DNA of 48,365 bases from Oscillospiraceae bacterium. GTDB taxonomy: Bacteria; Bacillota; Clostridia; Oscillospirales; Ruminococcaceae. The DNA lies in NCBI GenBank assembly GCA_014799395.1, contig JAAVID010000089.1, forward strand, positions 1-48,365, given 5' to 3'. Numbering within the stretch: the first letter of the stretch is position 1; the number at the start of each line of letters is the position of its first letter. Positions 6,860-15,920 of this stretch are shown here, piece after piece. Both the position numbers and the translations under genes were made by a program. Below the pieces are notes generated by a model, which was given only the letters and a program-made list of their open reading frames with translations, ran no database searches and was not told where the DNA came from.

Positions 6860-8629
6860 TTATCTCAAATTATTTGCAATCCTTGCCAGCTCGTCGGAGG
6901 TCGTTACCACTCTCGAGCTTATCTGATACGCTCTCTGCGTTTCTATCAGCTTTACCATCTGCGTCGCGAGGTCAACGTTGGAGACTATCAGCGTACCCGT
7001 GAGCTTATCCATTGTGGGCACCCAAACGTCCTCGCCGTCTACGTTCCTCAGCTCGCGCGCGGCAACCGCCGCACCGCTTCTGTCGGTCTCAACATAACGG
7101 TTGGTTCCCCAAGCCTCTATCCCGTAGGGGTTCGGGAACTCGAACACGCCGACCATTTCCGTCAGCTCTGCCCAGTCGACGTTGGGAGTGTACTGCTCCG
7201 CCTCGGCTACCATAATACGCTGATTATCCGCGCCGAGAATGTATTCGCCCTCGTTCGTCGCCAGATACCACGCGCCGTCCTCGCCCTGCAATACGTCAAA
7301 GTGCGCGTTGCGCGTATATCTTACGGTACCGTCGGCACCCTCAACCGCGAAAAACGCGTCCGCGTCACCGAGCCTTACGCCGCTTCCCTCAACGATCTTT
7401 TCAATGTTTCCGTCAGCGACTCCCGTGCCCTCGTAGCGGGTGCGGTCGTCTGTCGACAGATCGGTGGGGTTGGCGAATTGGAACACGCCGATTATCTGGC
7501 GCTCCTCCTCGTCCTCGCCCGCGGGCGTTACGAGATCGTCCCAGTTTACGCTGTAATAATCGCCGTCTCTTGAGGGAACCTCTATACGGCGGTTAGAACT
7601 GTCGAGAACATACTCGCCGTCGGGAGATACGACATAGAACTTTTTGCCGTCCTGCTGTACCTCGAAATTATTGACCGCCTTGAAAACGATCTCGCCCGTT
7701 TCAAGATCGCGGACCGCGACCTGATCGTTCTCGTCTCTCTGAACCTGTCCGTCAATAACGTCCTCGCCTACATCTTCGATAGTCGGGGCTCTGAAAGTCA
7801 CCGGTATCGGATTAAGATCGTTGTCGAGGATAAGCTCGCCCTCCGAAGATCCGAGATACCATTTTCCCTGATACCTCTGAATGGAAAGCTGACCGTCGTG
7901 GGTATATTTTACATTTCCGTAATCGTCCATTACCGCGAAATAACCGTTCGCTGTCGTAACTACCGCCGAGCTCGGAGCCTCCGCGTCGGAACCCGTCATC
8001 TGAAGACCCGCGTCCTCAACGGGAGCGGGATCGGGAACCTCGGTCGGATTGCCCTCCTCATCGGGTTCGCCCTCGACCGTGCCCGCGCCGTTATAAATAT
8101 AACGTACCCTCTGGTTGTCAACATCATTCAAAGTGAACGCGCCTATCTGCTCACCGACCGCTTCCCAGTCGATCCTGCCGCGCACGTCGCCCTTTGAGAT
8201 CTCCTCAAACGGCACTATTATACGGTTCTTTTCGTAATCGAGAACAAACTCGCCCGAGCTCGATACGAGATACCACTCACCGTCCAGCTGCGTAATACCG
8301 AACGCGCCGTCACGGGTGTAGTTCACGTCGCCCCAACGATCCTCGACCGCGAAGAAGCCCTCGCCCGCTATCGCGAAATCCTGCGGACGGTCGGTATACT
8401 CAAAATGCGACTCGCTGAACATAAGGTCTGTTTTCTGGATATATGTACCGTGACCTGTCTGCCAGTCGGGCTGCGGCTCTCTTTCAACGTCGTAGATACA
8501 GTCCGCGAAAGAGGGACGGATAGTCTGATAACCGACGGTATTAACGTTCGCGATATTGTTTCCGTAGATGTTCAGCGCCTTTGCCTGCGCTATCATCGCG
8601 GATTTACCCGTGTGGAACGATATATTCAT
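6860..8629 (-). CDS. flgG: FlgG-like distal rod protein enlarged by internal repeats
   Basis: The termini are those of a flagellar rod protein: N-terminal helix with LNIYGNNIANVNTVGYQT (19-36) and C-terminal SNVDLATQMVKLIETQRAYQ (550-569) ending IANNLR, the FlgG pattern. FlgG is normally about 260 residues; this protein has 589. The extra length is made of repeats of the surface domain: a 'FFAVED..G.V.YTRDG' unit at 92-110, 230-248 and 426-444; a 'WYL.SS.GE.VLD' unit at 119-131, 257-269, 331-343 and 454-466; and a 'GVFxFxNP' unit at 163-170 (degenerate), 380-388 and 494-501. A Pro/Glu-rich linker lies at about 185-220. The reading frame is open throughout, so this is not an assembly fusion visible in sequence. 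ATG 8629 has GGGAGGAG upstream. Confidence 0.88.
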   Translation of the reverse strand: MNISFHTGKSAMIAQAKALNIYGNNIANVNTVGYQTIRPSFADCIYDVEREPQPDWQTGHGTYIQKTDLMFSESHFEYTDRPQDFAIAGEGFFAVEDRWGDVNYTRDGAFGITQLDGEWYLVSSSGEFVLDYEKNRIIVPFEEISKGDVRGRIDWEAVGEQIGAFTLNDVDNQRVRYIYNGAGTVEGEPDEEGNPTEVPDPAPVEDAGLQMTGSDAEAPSSAVVTTANGYFAVMDDYGNVKYTHDGQLSIQRYQGKWYLGSSEGELILDNDLNPIPVTFRAPTIEDVGEDVIDGQVQRDENDQVAVRDLETGEIVFKAVNNFEVQQDGKKFYVVSPDGEYVLDSSNRRIEVPSRDGDYYSVNWDDLVTPAGEDEEERQIIGVFQFANPTDLSTDDRTRYEGTGVADGNIEKIVEGSGVRLGDADAFFAVEGADGTVRYTRNAHFDVLQGEDGAWYLATNEGEYILGADNQRIMVAEAEQYTPNVDWAELTEMVGVFEFPNPYGIEAWGTNRYVETDRSGAAVAARELRNVDGEDVWVPTMDKLTGTLIVSNVDLATQMVKLIETQRAYQISSRVVTTSDELARIANNLR

Positions 8630-8648
8630 AAACTAGTCTCCTCCCGCG

Positions 8649-9401
8649 TTAAACCTTTTTGCAGAGCGATGTCGCTCCTTGGTTAATGCCGTCACATATC
8701 TGCAATATCTTACTGTTTGTCTCAAACAGTCTGTTTGCGTTCATCATCATTGTGAGCTCGTAATTATAGTCGATATTCGAGCGCTCCAGCGCGCCCTGAA
8801 CAATATCAAATCTCATATCCTCGGGAACGGGCTGAGCGTCGACCGACGTAAACAAATTCGCGCCGAACTTCGCGACGTCCGAGTTGGGGTCTATGTAGCT
8901 GAGAGCCAGTCTGTCGATAAGCTCGCGCTCGCCCATTTCGTTGTTCTGATAAATACGGCCGTCAACGTCGATAACGAAATCCTTGTTGCCGATGTATATC
9001 TCGCCGTTTTCGCCGAGAACGCGTCCCGAATTGGACAAGGTGAGGTAACCCTCCTCGTCAAGCTCCCAGTCGCCGTTTCTCGTCAGCATCGTCTCGCCGT
9101 TATAGCCAGCGATGTTGAAGTAAACGTCGCCCCAGATAGCCACGTCGAACGGGGAGTCCGTCTGCTCGAAAAAGCCCTGCTCCAGATCGGTATAGGTGGA
9201 ATCGACATAAGTATGAGCAAACGTTCCCGAAAGCTCCTGGCGGTGCTTTACAAGTATCATATGCTCGTCAAATCTGTCGACCAGAAGAGTGTCGCGCTTA
9301 TAACCCGCCGTGCTTGCGTTCGCGAGGTTGTTGCCTATGGTGTTTATCCTGCGCTGATTCAATATCATTCCGTTACAAGCGTAATAATAGCCTCTGTTCA
9401 T
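8649..9401 (-). CDS. flgF: FlgF-like proximal rod / hook-basal body protein
   Basis: A 250-residue rod protein with the N-terminal family helix (RRINTIGNNLANASTAGYKR, 17-36), a central FDVAIWGDVYFNI segment (FlgF/FlgG core) and a C-terminal helix ERSNIDYNYELTMMMNANRL. It lacks the QRAYQxNSR ending of FlgG, which supports FlgF, although the two classes are similar. It lies between fliA and the enlarged flgG, the usual fliA-flgF-flgG order of clostridia. The ATG at 9401 overlaps the fliA stop by four bases behind AAAGGAGG. Confidence 0.85.
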   Translation of the reverse strand: MNRGYYYACNGMILNQRRINTIGNNLANASTAGYKRDTLLVDRFDEHMILVKHRQELSGTFAHTYVDSTYTDLEQGFFEQTDSPFDVAIWGDVYFNIAGYNGETMLTRNGDWELDEEGYLTLSNSGRVLGENGEIYIGNKDFVIDVDGRIYQNNEMGERELIDRLALSYIDPNSDVAKFGANLFTSVDAQPVPEDMRFDIVQGALERSNIDYNYELTMMMNANRLFETNSKILQICDGINQGATSLCKKV

Positions 9402-10150
9402 ACGGCTCCTCCTTTAAAATACGGCTCGAGCTTTGCCTTTAACAGCAAGACAGCCTTTGTATGGATCTGACACACGCGGCTCTCGGATACGCCGAGCGCC
9501 TTTGCTATGTCCGAATATTTCATATTTTTGTAGTAGTAAAGAGTAACGACCTGCCGCTCCTTATCCTTGAGCTCGTCGATAGCGTTTGCTATCTCGCGGC
9601 TCATTTCCTCGCGGAGCAGTCCGCTGTCGGACGGCGCGTCCACGGCGGGCTCGTCTATATTGTCCTCGTAGAGAAGCTCCTCAAACGACAGCGTTATCGT
9701 ACACGAGCACTCTGCCATCTGCTTTAGCAGCTTATCCTCATCCATTGCGAGGTACTCCGCAAGCTCGGCGGTCGTGGGCACTCTCCCATTTAAATTATAC
9801 AACATACTGTTCGCTTTGTCAAGAGTACGAGCAAATTTTCTCACATTTCTGGGTATCCAGTCCTGTTTTCGGAGAAAATCTATTATCGCGCCGCGTATCT
9901 TCAGCGAGGCATAGGTCTCGAACTTCGCGCCCTTGGCGGGGTCGAAGCTCTCTATCGCGTCCATGAGAGCAAGCACGCCCTCGTTGATAACGTCGTCGGT
10001 GTCGCCGTGCTTGATATACATATTACGCATTGACATCGCACAGGAGCGGACAAGCCCCATATTGTTGAGCACGATCTCATTTCGGAGCGCAATTTCGCCG
10101 CTTTGCTGATATATAGCTATCTGCTCGGCGTTGTTAGAAATATTTTCCAT
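9398..10150 (-). CDS. fliA: Flagellar sigma factor FliA (SigD, sigma-28)
   Basis: A 250-residue sigma-70 family factor of the FliA/WhiG group that directs late flagellar genes such as flagellin and chemotaxis genes. Region 2 is seen as the segment around AKGAKFETYASLKIRGAIIDFLR (about 75-97), region 3 around PTTAELAEYLAM, and region 4 helix-turn-helix as YSDIAKALGVSESRVCQIHTKAV near the C-terminus. It follows flhA directly, with only about 60 bp between. That gap contains a GGGCAGAGAGG stretch twice (minus strand). The ribosome site AGGT is weak. No anti-sigma flgM is seen here. Confidence 0.95.
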   Translation of the reverse strand: MENISNNAEQIAIYQQSGEIALRNEIVLNNMGLVRSCAMSMRNMYIKHGDTDDVINEGVLALMDAIESFDPAKGAKFETYASLKIRGAIIDFLRKQDWIPRNVRKFARTLDKANSMLYNLNGRVPTTAELAEYLAMDEDKLLKQMAECSCTITLSFEELLYEDNIDEPAVDAPSDSGLLREEMSREIANAIDELKDKERQVVTLYYYKNMKYSDIAKALGVSESRVCQIHTKAVLLLKAKLEPYFKGGAV

Positions 10151-10213
10151 ACTGCGCTACCTGCCTCTCTGCCCTTTATGCCCTCTCTGCCCTCTTTTCT
10201 GTCGGCGAAAACG

Positions 10214-12307
10214 TTATCCCGCCATTACGCGTGTTGAAAGCGAAATATTGCCTATCGCCTGTATCTGAGCGGACGCGTCAATTTCACTGTACGACAGCAC
10301 GGTTATGTTGGAAATGAACTGCTCGGTCAGCTTTTTGAAGTAAATTCTCACAACGGGAGAGGTCAAAATAATGACGGTAGGTATAACGTCCTTTATCTTG
10401 TCGATCTCGTCGTTTGTCGCCGCGACGATATTCTGAATGATGTCGGGCGCCATTGCGAGGTAGCTTCCCTGATCGTTCTTTTTAACGGAGCTTACTATCA
10501 TATCCTCTATCTGAGTATCAAGCGTTATCACGCGCAGGGAATTCGCCTCCGCGAAACGGTGCGTTATCGTACGCTTGAGCGACTGACGCACATACTCCGT
10601 GGCAATATCAATATCCTTGAGCACGTTGGTATGGTCGCCAAGGGTCTCGAGAATGGTCTCGAGGTCGCGGATCGGTATACCCTCTTTAAGCAGATTTGCC
10701 AATACCTTCTGTAAATATCCGACGGATACGACCTTCGGGATAAGATCCTCCACCACGATCGGGTTGGTTTTCTTGACGTTCTCGATCATAGTGTTTACGT
10801 CCTGACGGGAGAGCATTTCGTGCGAATAGCGCTTCATTATCTCCGACCAGTGCGTTATCATTACGGAAACGGGGTCTATAAGCGTATAGCCCGCCACGTC
10901 CGCCATTATCTTCTTGTCCTCGCTTATCCACTTAGCGGGCAGTCCGAACGCGGGCTCAACGGTGTCGATACCCTCTATCGTCGTTGTGACGTCGCCGCTG
11001 TCAAGTGCGAGGTAGTGGTCGACGAGTATCTCGCCGCGGGCTACCTCCTCGCCCTTTATCTTGATAATATACAGATTGGGGTTTATCTCGGGGTTGTCCG
11101 TCATTCTTACCGACGGGATTACCATACCCATATCCATTGCGAACTGCTTACGGAAGATAACTACGCGGTCGATAAAGTTACCGCCGCTCTTTTCATCTAC
11201 CAGTCTCAGCAGTGAATAACCGAACTCCATTTCAATAGGCTCGACATTCAGCAGCTTGAAAACGTTGTCAATGTCGCGGTAATAGTCGTTATCGGTCTTG
11301 GGCTTTTCAAGCTCCGCCTGCTCCGCCTTAGCGCGCTGAGCGAGCTCCAGCTCCGCCATTTTCTTCTTGTTCCTGTCAAGCAGGATAGCGCCCGCTATCA
11401 GCGCAACGCCGAGAACGAGCAGTACATACCACGGGAAACCCGGGATGACCATCATTACCAGCACGACCATACCCGCTATCAGCATAACGAACGGCTGAGC
11501 GGTAAACTGCGCCTTGATGTCGTTCATAAGGCTGTCGTTGCTTGCCGCGCGGGTCACGATCATACCCGTAGCCACAGAGATAAGCAGCGCGGGGATCTGC
11601 GAGCACAGACCGTCGCCGACCGTTGCCAGCGAGTAGGTGTTGAGGATAGTGTTGAAATCGCCGCCTCCGCGCACCATACCGATGATAACGCCGCCTATAA
11701 GGTTTACGAGCGTCGTGATAATGGACATTATCGCGTCGCCCTTTACGAACTTCGTAGCACCGTCCATAGAGCCGTAGAAGTCCGCTTCACGCTGAATATT
11801 GGAACGGCGGGTCTTCGCCTGTTCCTCGTTTATCAGACCCGAATTAAGGTCCGCGTCAATAGCCATCTGCTTACCCGGCATAGCGTCCAGGGTAAATCTC
11901 GCAGCAACCTCGGATACACGTTCCGAACCCTTGGTAATAACGATAAAGTTTACCAAAACTATGATTATGAATATCAGGAAGCCGACGATAGCGTCGCCGC
12001 CCATTACGAAGTTACCGAACGCCTTGATTACCTCTCCCGCGTAGCCCGTGGAAAGAATACCTCTTGTCGTCGAAATGTTCAGCGACAGTCGCAGAACCGT
12101 CGACAAAAGCAGAATCGTCGGGAATACCGAGAACTCCAGCGCTTCTTTGATAAACATCGTCATTATCAGAATTATCAGCGACAGCGCTATATTCAGCATT
12201 ATCATAAAGTCCAGCAGCCCGGAAGGGAGCGGAATGATGATAGCGAGAACTATGAAGATGACAAACAGAACCATAGAGTTGCTGAGGATCTTTCTTATCA
12301 TTCCCAT
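10214..12307 (-). CDS. flhA: Flagellar type III export gate protein FlhA
   Basis: A 697-residue core component of the flagellar type III export gate. The N-terminal half is multi-spanning membrane and contains the conserved FHIPEP-like cytoplasmic loop region around [30 protein letters not shown] (about 130-160); the C-terminal cytoplasmic domain from about 330 includes [18 protein letters not shown] and ends with a nucleotide-independent docking region. The length is normal. It lies 28 bp downstream of flhB. It is followed directly by fliA, with flhF and flhG, its usual Firmicutes neighbours, missing. Confidence 0.97.
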   Translation of the reverse strand: [697 protein letters not shown]

Positions 12308-12334
12308 ATTCTCACGCCCTTTCTTTTATTATTT

Positions 12335-13399
12335 TTAAGCATGCAAGCTCTTATTTTTCTCGCGGTATACCACTGTAAGTATCTCCGCGACCGCGTTGTA
12401 AAGCTCAAACGGGATCTCGCGCCCGACGTCTACGTCGGCGTACAGCGAACGCGCCAGCGGCGGGTTCTCAACGCACATTATGTCGTTCTTCTCGGCGATC
12501 TCCACTATTTTCATTGCCAGATAATCCTTGCCCTTGGCTACGACCACGGGCGCGCGGTTCTCGTCCTGGTCGTATTTCAGCGCTACCGCGTAGTGCGTAG
12601 GGTTACGGATGATTACGTCGGCGGAGGGAACGTCCTGCATCATACGGCTCTGTGCCATCTGCTGCTGTCTCTGCTTGATCTTGGACTTGACCTGAGGGTC
12701 GCCCTCCATCTGCTTGAATTCCTCCTTGACCTCCTGCTTGGACATTTTGAGCTTTTTCTCAAACTCCCACCACTGGAACAGAAAGTCTCCCGCCGCGACA
12801 AATACCAGCAAAATGCATATTAGCATTACCATATCGAATACGGACAGTCCTATATATGCGAGACCCTGCATTAGTCCCGCGTCCGTAAGCGACAGTATTA
12901 TCGGCATACGCTTGGAGATCTCGTTATATATCATATACGCGATAACGATTACCTCGATAAGTCCCTTTACTATGCCGACTATCGACTGAAGCGAAAACAG
13001 CTTTTTGATACCCTCCAACGGGTTCATTCTGGAAAACTTCGGCTGAAGCGCTTTCATCGTGAACAATCCGCGCGTCTGAGCGACCGTCGGGATAATTCCC
13101 AACAGCATCGCGACCGCGCATATTGGACCTACTATCATCACAATGACCGTTATCAATTGGACAACGAGCGACATCAGATTGTCGGCGGTGACGTTGTAGG
13201 TCGCGCAGTTTTCGTACATTCTCGCGGTGAACGACAGCAGGTTCTTAACAATGAAGCCCGCCAGTAGTCTCACGGCGAAGAATATACCCAGTACGGAAGC
13301 GGCGGTAACTATCTCCTTTGACTGGAGAACATTGCCCTCTTTACGCTGATCGCGCCGCTTTTTCGGGGTGGCTTTTTCGGTTTTTTCCTCGCCCGCCAA
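12335..13399 (-). CDS. flhB: Flagellar export switch protein FlhB
   Basis: A 354-residue membrane protein of the type III export gate that switches substrate class from rod/hook to filament proteins. The autocleavage motif NPTH is at 266-269 in RNPTHYAVALKYD, and the conserved charged N-terminus EKTEKATPKKRRDQRKEG precedes four membrane spans. The start is TTG at 13399 behind GGGGGGAGAA; no ATG fits. The order fliR-flhB-flhA is the usual one. The partner FliK (hook-length ruler) is encoded further upstream in the same cluster. Confidence 0.96.
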   Translation of the reverse strand: MAGEEKTEKATPKKRRDQRKEGNVLQSKEIVTAASVLGIFFAVRLLAGFIVKNLLSFTARMYENCATYNVTADNLMSLVVQLITVIVMIVGPICAVAMLLGIIPTVAQTRGLFTMKALQPKFSRMNPLEGIKKLFSLQSIVGIVKGLIEVIVIAYMIYNEISKRMPIILSLTDAGLMQGLAYIGLSVFDMVMLICILLVFVAAGDFLFQWWEFEKKLKMSKQEVKEEFKQMEGDPQVKSKIKQRQQQMAQSRMMQDVPSADVIIRNPTHYAVALKYDQDENRAPVVVAKGKDYLAMKIVEIAEKNDIMCVENPPLARSLYADVDVGREIPFELYNAVAEILTVVYREKNKSLHA

Positions 13400-13450
13400 A
13401 GTTCTCCCCCCTTATTTCGTACCGTATATCAAATATTACTTATTATCACA

Positions 13451-14230
13451 CTAAACGACCCATTTATCAACTATTCCGTTAAGATTCTCGAACAGCTTTC
13501 CCATTATCATATCCATAAACTCGCTTACCACGCCGCAGCCTGCCGCTAAGACGATAAAGCCCACGAGCATTTTTATCTGGATATTGAGAACGAAAACGTG
13601 GATCGTAGGAACTGCCTTCATAAGCACGCCTATACAGAACTCGGAGATCAGCGAGGCTGCTATTACGGGCATTGCGAGCTTTAGCCCAAGCGTCATAACC
13701 GCTTGAAACATCTTCACCATAATATACAAAATGTTGAAGTTAAAGCTCGTGTACCCCATCGGGATACTCTCATACGATATGGCGAACAGCTCAATGTAGC
13801 TTTTATGTCCGCCTACCGCGAAAAAATACAGCATAAACCAGTAGCTGTAATACTGGGTGGACAAGCCCGCGTTGCCGAAGGTCGGGTCGTAGCTCTTAGC
13901 CATCGACAGACCCAGCTGCATATCCGTGACTTCGCCCGCCATTGAAAACACTTGCAGGAACAAATTAACAAAAAATCCCAGAATTGCTCCGACAAGCAGT
14001 TCTTTTACCAAGTCAAACACAAACGGGAGCAGTCCCGCGGGCATCGTGTAGTCGAAGCCGCCCGCCGCCGTCATTACGACCGCCAACATTATCGACGCGC
14101 CCGCCTTTATCGTATTCGGTACGCCTCGGCGCGAGAATATGGGATTAAAGCTGAAAATTCCCGTCACCCTTGCCAATACCATTATCAATACGATAAAGTT
14201 CGTTTGAATTATCGTCCATACTTCAGACAC
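13451..14230 (-). CDS. fliR: Flagellar export gate protein FliR
   Basis: A 259-residue multi-spanning membrane protein of the FliPQR export channel. It shows the family features RVTGIFSFNPIFSRRGVPNTIKAG near the N-terminus, GFFVNLFLQVFSMAGEVTDMQLGLSMA in the middle and a Gly/Val-rich C-terminal membrane segment. An ORF extends to 14272, but the extra 14 residues are basic and overlap fliQ. GTG at 14230 has AGAGGTC just upstream, and gives the normal length. It begins 10 bp after the fliQ stop. Confidence 0.94.
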   Translation of the reverse strand: MSEVWTIIQTNFIVLIMVLARVTGIFSFNPIFSRRGVPNTIKAGASIMLAVVMTAAGGFDYTMPAGLLPFVFDLVKELLVGAILGFFVNLFLQVFSMAGEVTDMQLGLSMAKSYDPTFGNAGLSTQYYSYWFMLYFFAVGGHKSYIELFAISYESIPMGYTSFNFNILYIMVKMFQAVMTLGLKLAMPVIAASLISEFCIGVLMKAVPTIHVFVLNIQIKMLVGFIVLAAGCGVVSEFMDMIMGKLFENLNGIVDKWVV

Positions 14231-14240
14231 GGCAAGACCT

Positions 14241-14513
14241 CTATAATATCGGTGTCTGCGCCATCTTCTCAAAGATGAAGTTTACGAAATCAATACATTC
14301 GTTCGTCATCCAGGGCGCGAGGAAAAACAGAACAAGCCCTACCGCTATCGCTTTCGGCGCGAAAGAGATAGTCTGCTCGTGGATCTGCGTTGCCGCCTGT
14401 AAAATGGCTATAACAAGACCCACGATCATTGCCACGAGCAGAACGGGCAGTGCCAGCTTAAATGCCAGCATTATTGCCTCGCGGAATATTTCCATTACTA
14501 AATCCTGTGTCAT
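14241..14513 (-). CDS. fliQ: Flagellar export gate protein FliQ
   Basis: A 90-residue two-span membrane protein of the FliPQR export channel. The typical sequence ATQIHEQTISFAPK (41-54) lies between the hydrophobic segments at about 14-37 and 56-70. The length is standard for the family. An AAGGGGA ribosome site precedes ATG 14513, and the gene fits between fliP and fliR with gaps of 21 and 10 bp. Confidence 0.95.
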   Translation of the reverse strand: MTQDLVMEIFREAIMLAFKLALPVLLVAMIVGLVIAILQAATQIHEQTISFAPKAIAVGLVLFFLAPWMTNECIDFVNFIFEKMAQTPIL

Positions 14514-14534
14514 AGCAAAATCCCCTTAACCCCG

Positions 14535-15449
14535 CTACAAATTGTAGCTCGAAACGATCGAGCCTATCATAAGGTTCCAACCGTCCGCCAAGACAAACAC
14601 CAGTATCTTGAACGGCATTGAGATCATCGCCGGCGGCAGCATCATCATACCCATCGACATTAGCGTCGAGCCGACTACGATGTCAATTATCAAAAACGGC
14701 AGGAAAATCATAAAGCCCATCTGGAAAGCTCTTTTCAGCTCTCCTATCATAAACGACGGTATTATGACCGTCAGCGACAAGTCGTTTTCCTTGTACTCGT
14801 CGCTCAGACCGCCCTCGGGAATATCCTCCTTGGCAAGTCCGATAAAGAACTCGAGATCGTCGTTGGTCGTCTGCTTCAGCATAAAGCGCTTCAGCGGCAC
14901 GGACGCGCGTTCAAGAGCCTCTTTTGTGTCGATCTGCTCATTAGCGTAGGGCTGATAAGCGATCTCGTTGATCTCTCCGATAACGGGAGCCATAATGAAA
15001 ACCGTCAGAAAGAGTGCCAGACCCGTCAGCACCATATTCGGCGGCGTATTCTGCGTCTGCATGGCGCTTCGCAGAAAGCCCAGCACGATAACGATACGCG
15101 CAAAGCAAGTCATCATAATAAGCATTGACGGCAAAAGCGCTATCAATGTCAGCAGAATGACGATCTCCAACGGCTGCGACGCGTCTACGCCGATGACCTC
15201 CTGCAATACCGACGACCCGGGATCACGTCCGACGACCTCGGAGGGGCTGTCCTGCAAATAATCCCCCGCCTGCTGAGCGGGATCGCTGTTCGTATCGGCA
15301 TCGCCCGTACTTACAGTCGCCGACGACTCGGTCGACGCCGCATAGGAAGTCACGCCCACAAGCACGAACGTGAAAAGTATCGTCAGAAAAAGTGAAACGG
15401 CAAACTTCAGTACAAGCTTTTTATCCGTTTCAAGCAAACGTTTTATCAA
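14535..15449 (-). CDS. fliP: Flagellar export gate protein FliP
   Basis: A 304-residue protein that forms the export pore with FliQ and FliR. The conserved core is clear: MMTCFARIVIVLGFLRSAM followed by QTQNTPPNM and LALFLTVFIMAP, then the C-terminal GFMIFLPFLIIDIVVGSTLM and MGMMMLPPAMISMPFKI. The N-terminus has a signal-peptide-like hydrophobic segment (about 12-35), then a Ser/Thr/Asp-rich periplasmic-type linker to about residue 85 that is longer than in many FliPs. The start is TTG (15449) behind GGAGGTAC. Confidence 0.95.
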   Translation of the reverse strand: MIKRLLETDKKLVLKFAVSLFLTILFTFVLVGVTSYAASTESSATVSTGDADTNSDPAQQAGDYLQDSPSEVVGRDPGSSVLQEVIGVDASQPLEIVILLTLIALLPSMLIMMTCFARIVIVLGFLRSAMQTQNTPPNMVLTGLALFLTVFIMAPVIGEINEIAYQPYANEQIDTKEALERASVPLKRFMLKQTTNDDLEFFIGLAKEDIPEGGLSDEYKENDLSLTVIIPSFMIGELKRAFQMGFMIFLPFLIIDIVVGSTLMSMGMMMLPPAMISMPFKILVFVLADGWNLMIGSIVSSYNL

Positions 15450-15462
15450 AACCGTACCTCCG

Positions 15463-15795
15463 TTATTTTTTACGTTTCATATTATCGAGAACTGTTTTAA
15501 AACTCTCCTTGAACGACGGATTTTCCGCCGTTTGCGCGGTGAGCTCCTCCTCGGTCTGCTCAAGCTCGCATATCTTCTCGGTATGGCTTGACGTTACGCC
15601 AAGCACCATACACCGCCCGCAAACGCTCACCAACAGGAGCATTTTGTCGGGACCGAGATTTATGCGCTCGAGTATCTTCATATTCTTACTGTCGTACAAG
15701 GAAACGCGCGCGTTGAACTTCTTCATGATCCAGAACAGCACAAATACCAGCGCAAGCACACCGATAAGCGCCATTATCATTTGAAAATATTCCAA
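15463..15795 (-). CDS. fliO: Flagellar biosynthesis protein FliO/FliZ
   Basis: A 110-residue protein with a single N-terminal membrane span (about 5-24) and a small cytoplasmic domain containing MKILERINLGPDKMLLLVSVCGRCMVLGVT, typical of FliO. FliO assists assembly of the FliP complex. The call rests mostly on this domain and on its position immediately before fliP. The start is TTG 15795 behind AAGGAGG. A terminator-like hairpin lies upstream, between it and cheY. Confidence 0.85.
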   Translation of the reverse strand: MEYFQMIMALIGVLALVFVLFWIMKKFNARVSLYDSKNMKILERINLGPDKMLLLVSVCGRCMVLGVTSSHTEKICELEQTEEELTAQTAENPSFKESFKTVLDNMKRKK

Positions 15796-15879
15796 AGCTA
15801 CGCCTCCTTAACGCCTCCCAAACGGCACATTTTCTCAAACGCTCCGCCATTTTCTGCCGCACCGTCCGAAAAAAACGCC

Positions 15880-15907
15880 AAAAGGCGGGAATTTGTCCCC
15901 GCCTGTG
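15880..15907 (-). terminator. Terminator-like hairpin between cheY and fliO
   Basis: On the minus strand AGGCGGG pairs with CCCGCCT around an 8-nt loop, starting about 14 nt after the cheY stop. It is followed by TTTTGGCG and then a run of seven T. It lies inside the flagellar cluster with fliO about 85 bp further on, so it would act as a partial terminator or attenuator that lowers export-gate expression relative to the switch genes. No promoter matching the consensus was found between it and fliO. Confidence 0.6.
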
Positions 15908-15920
15908 TAATATGCAGAAA

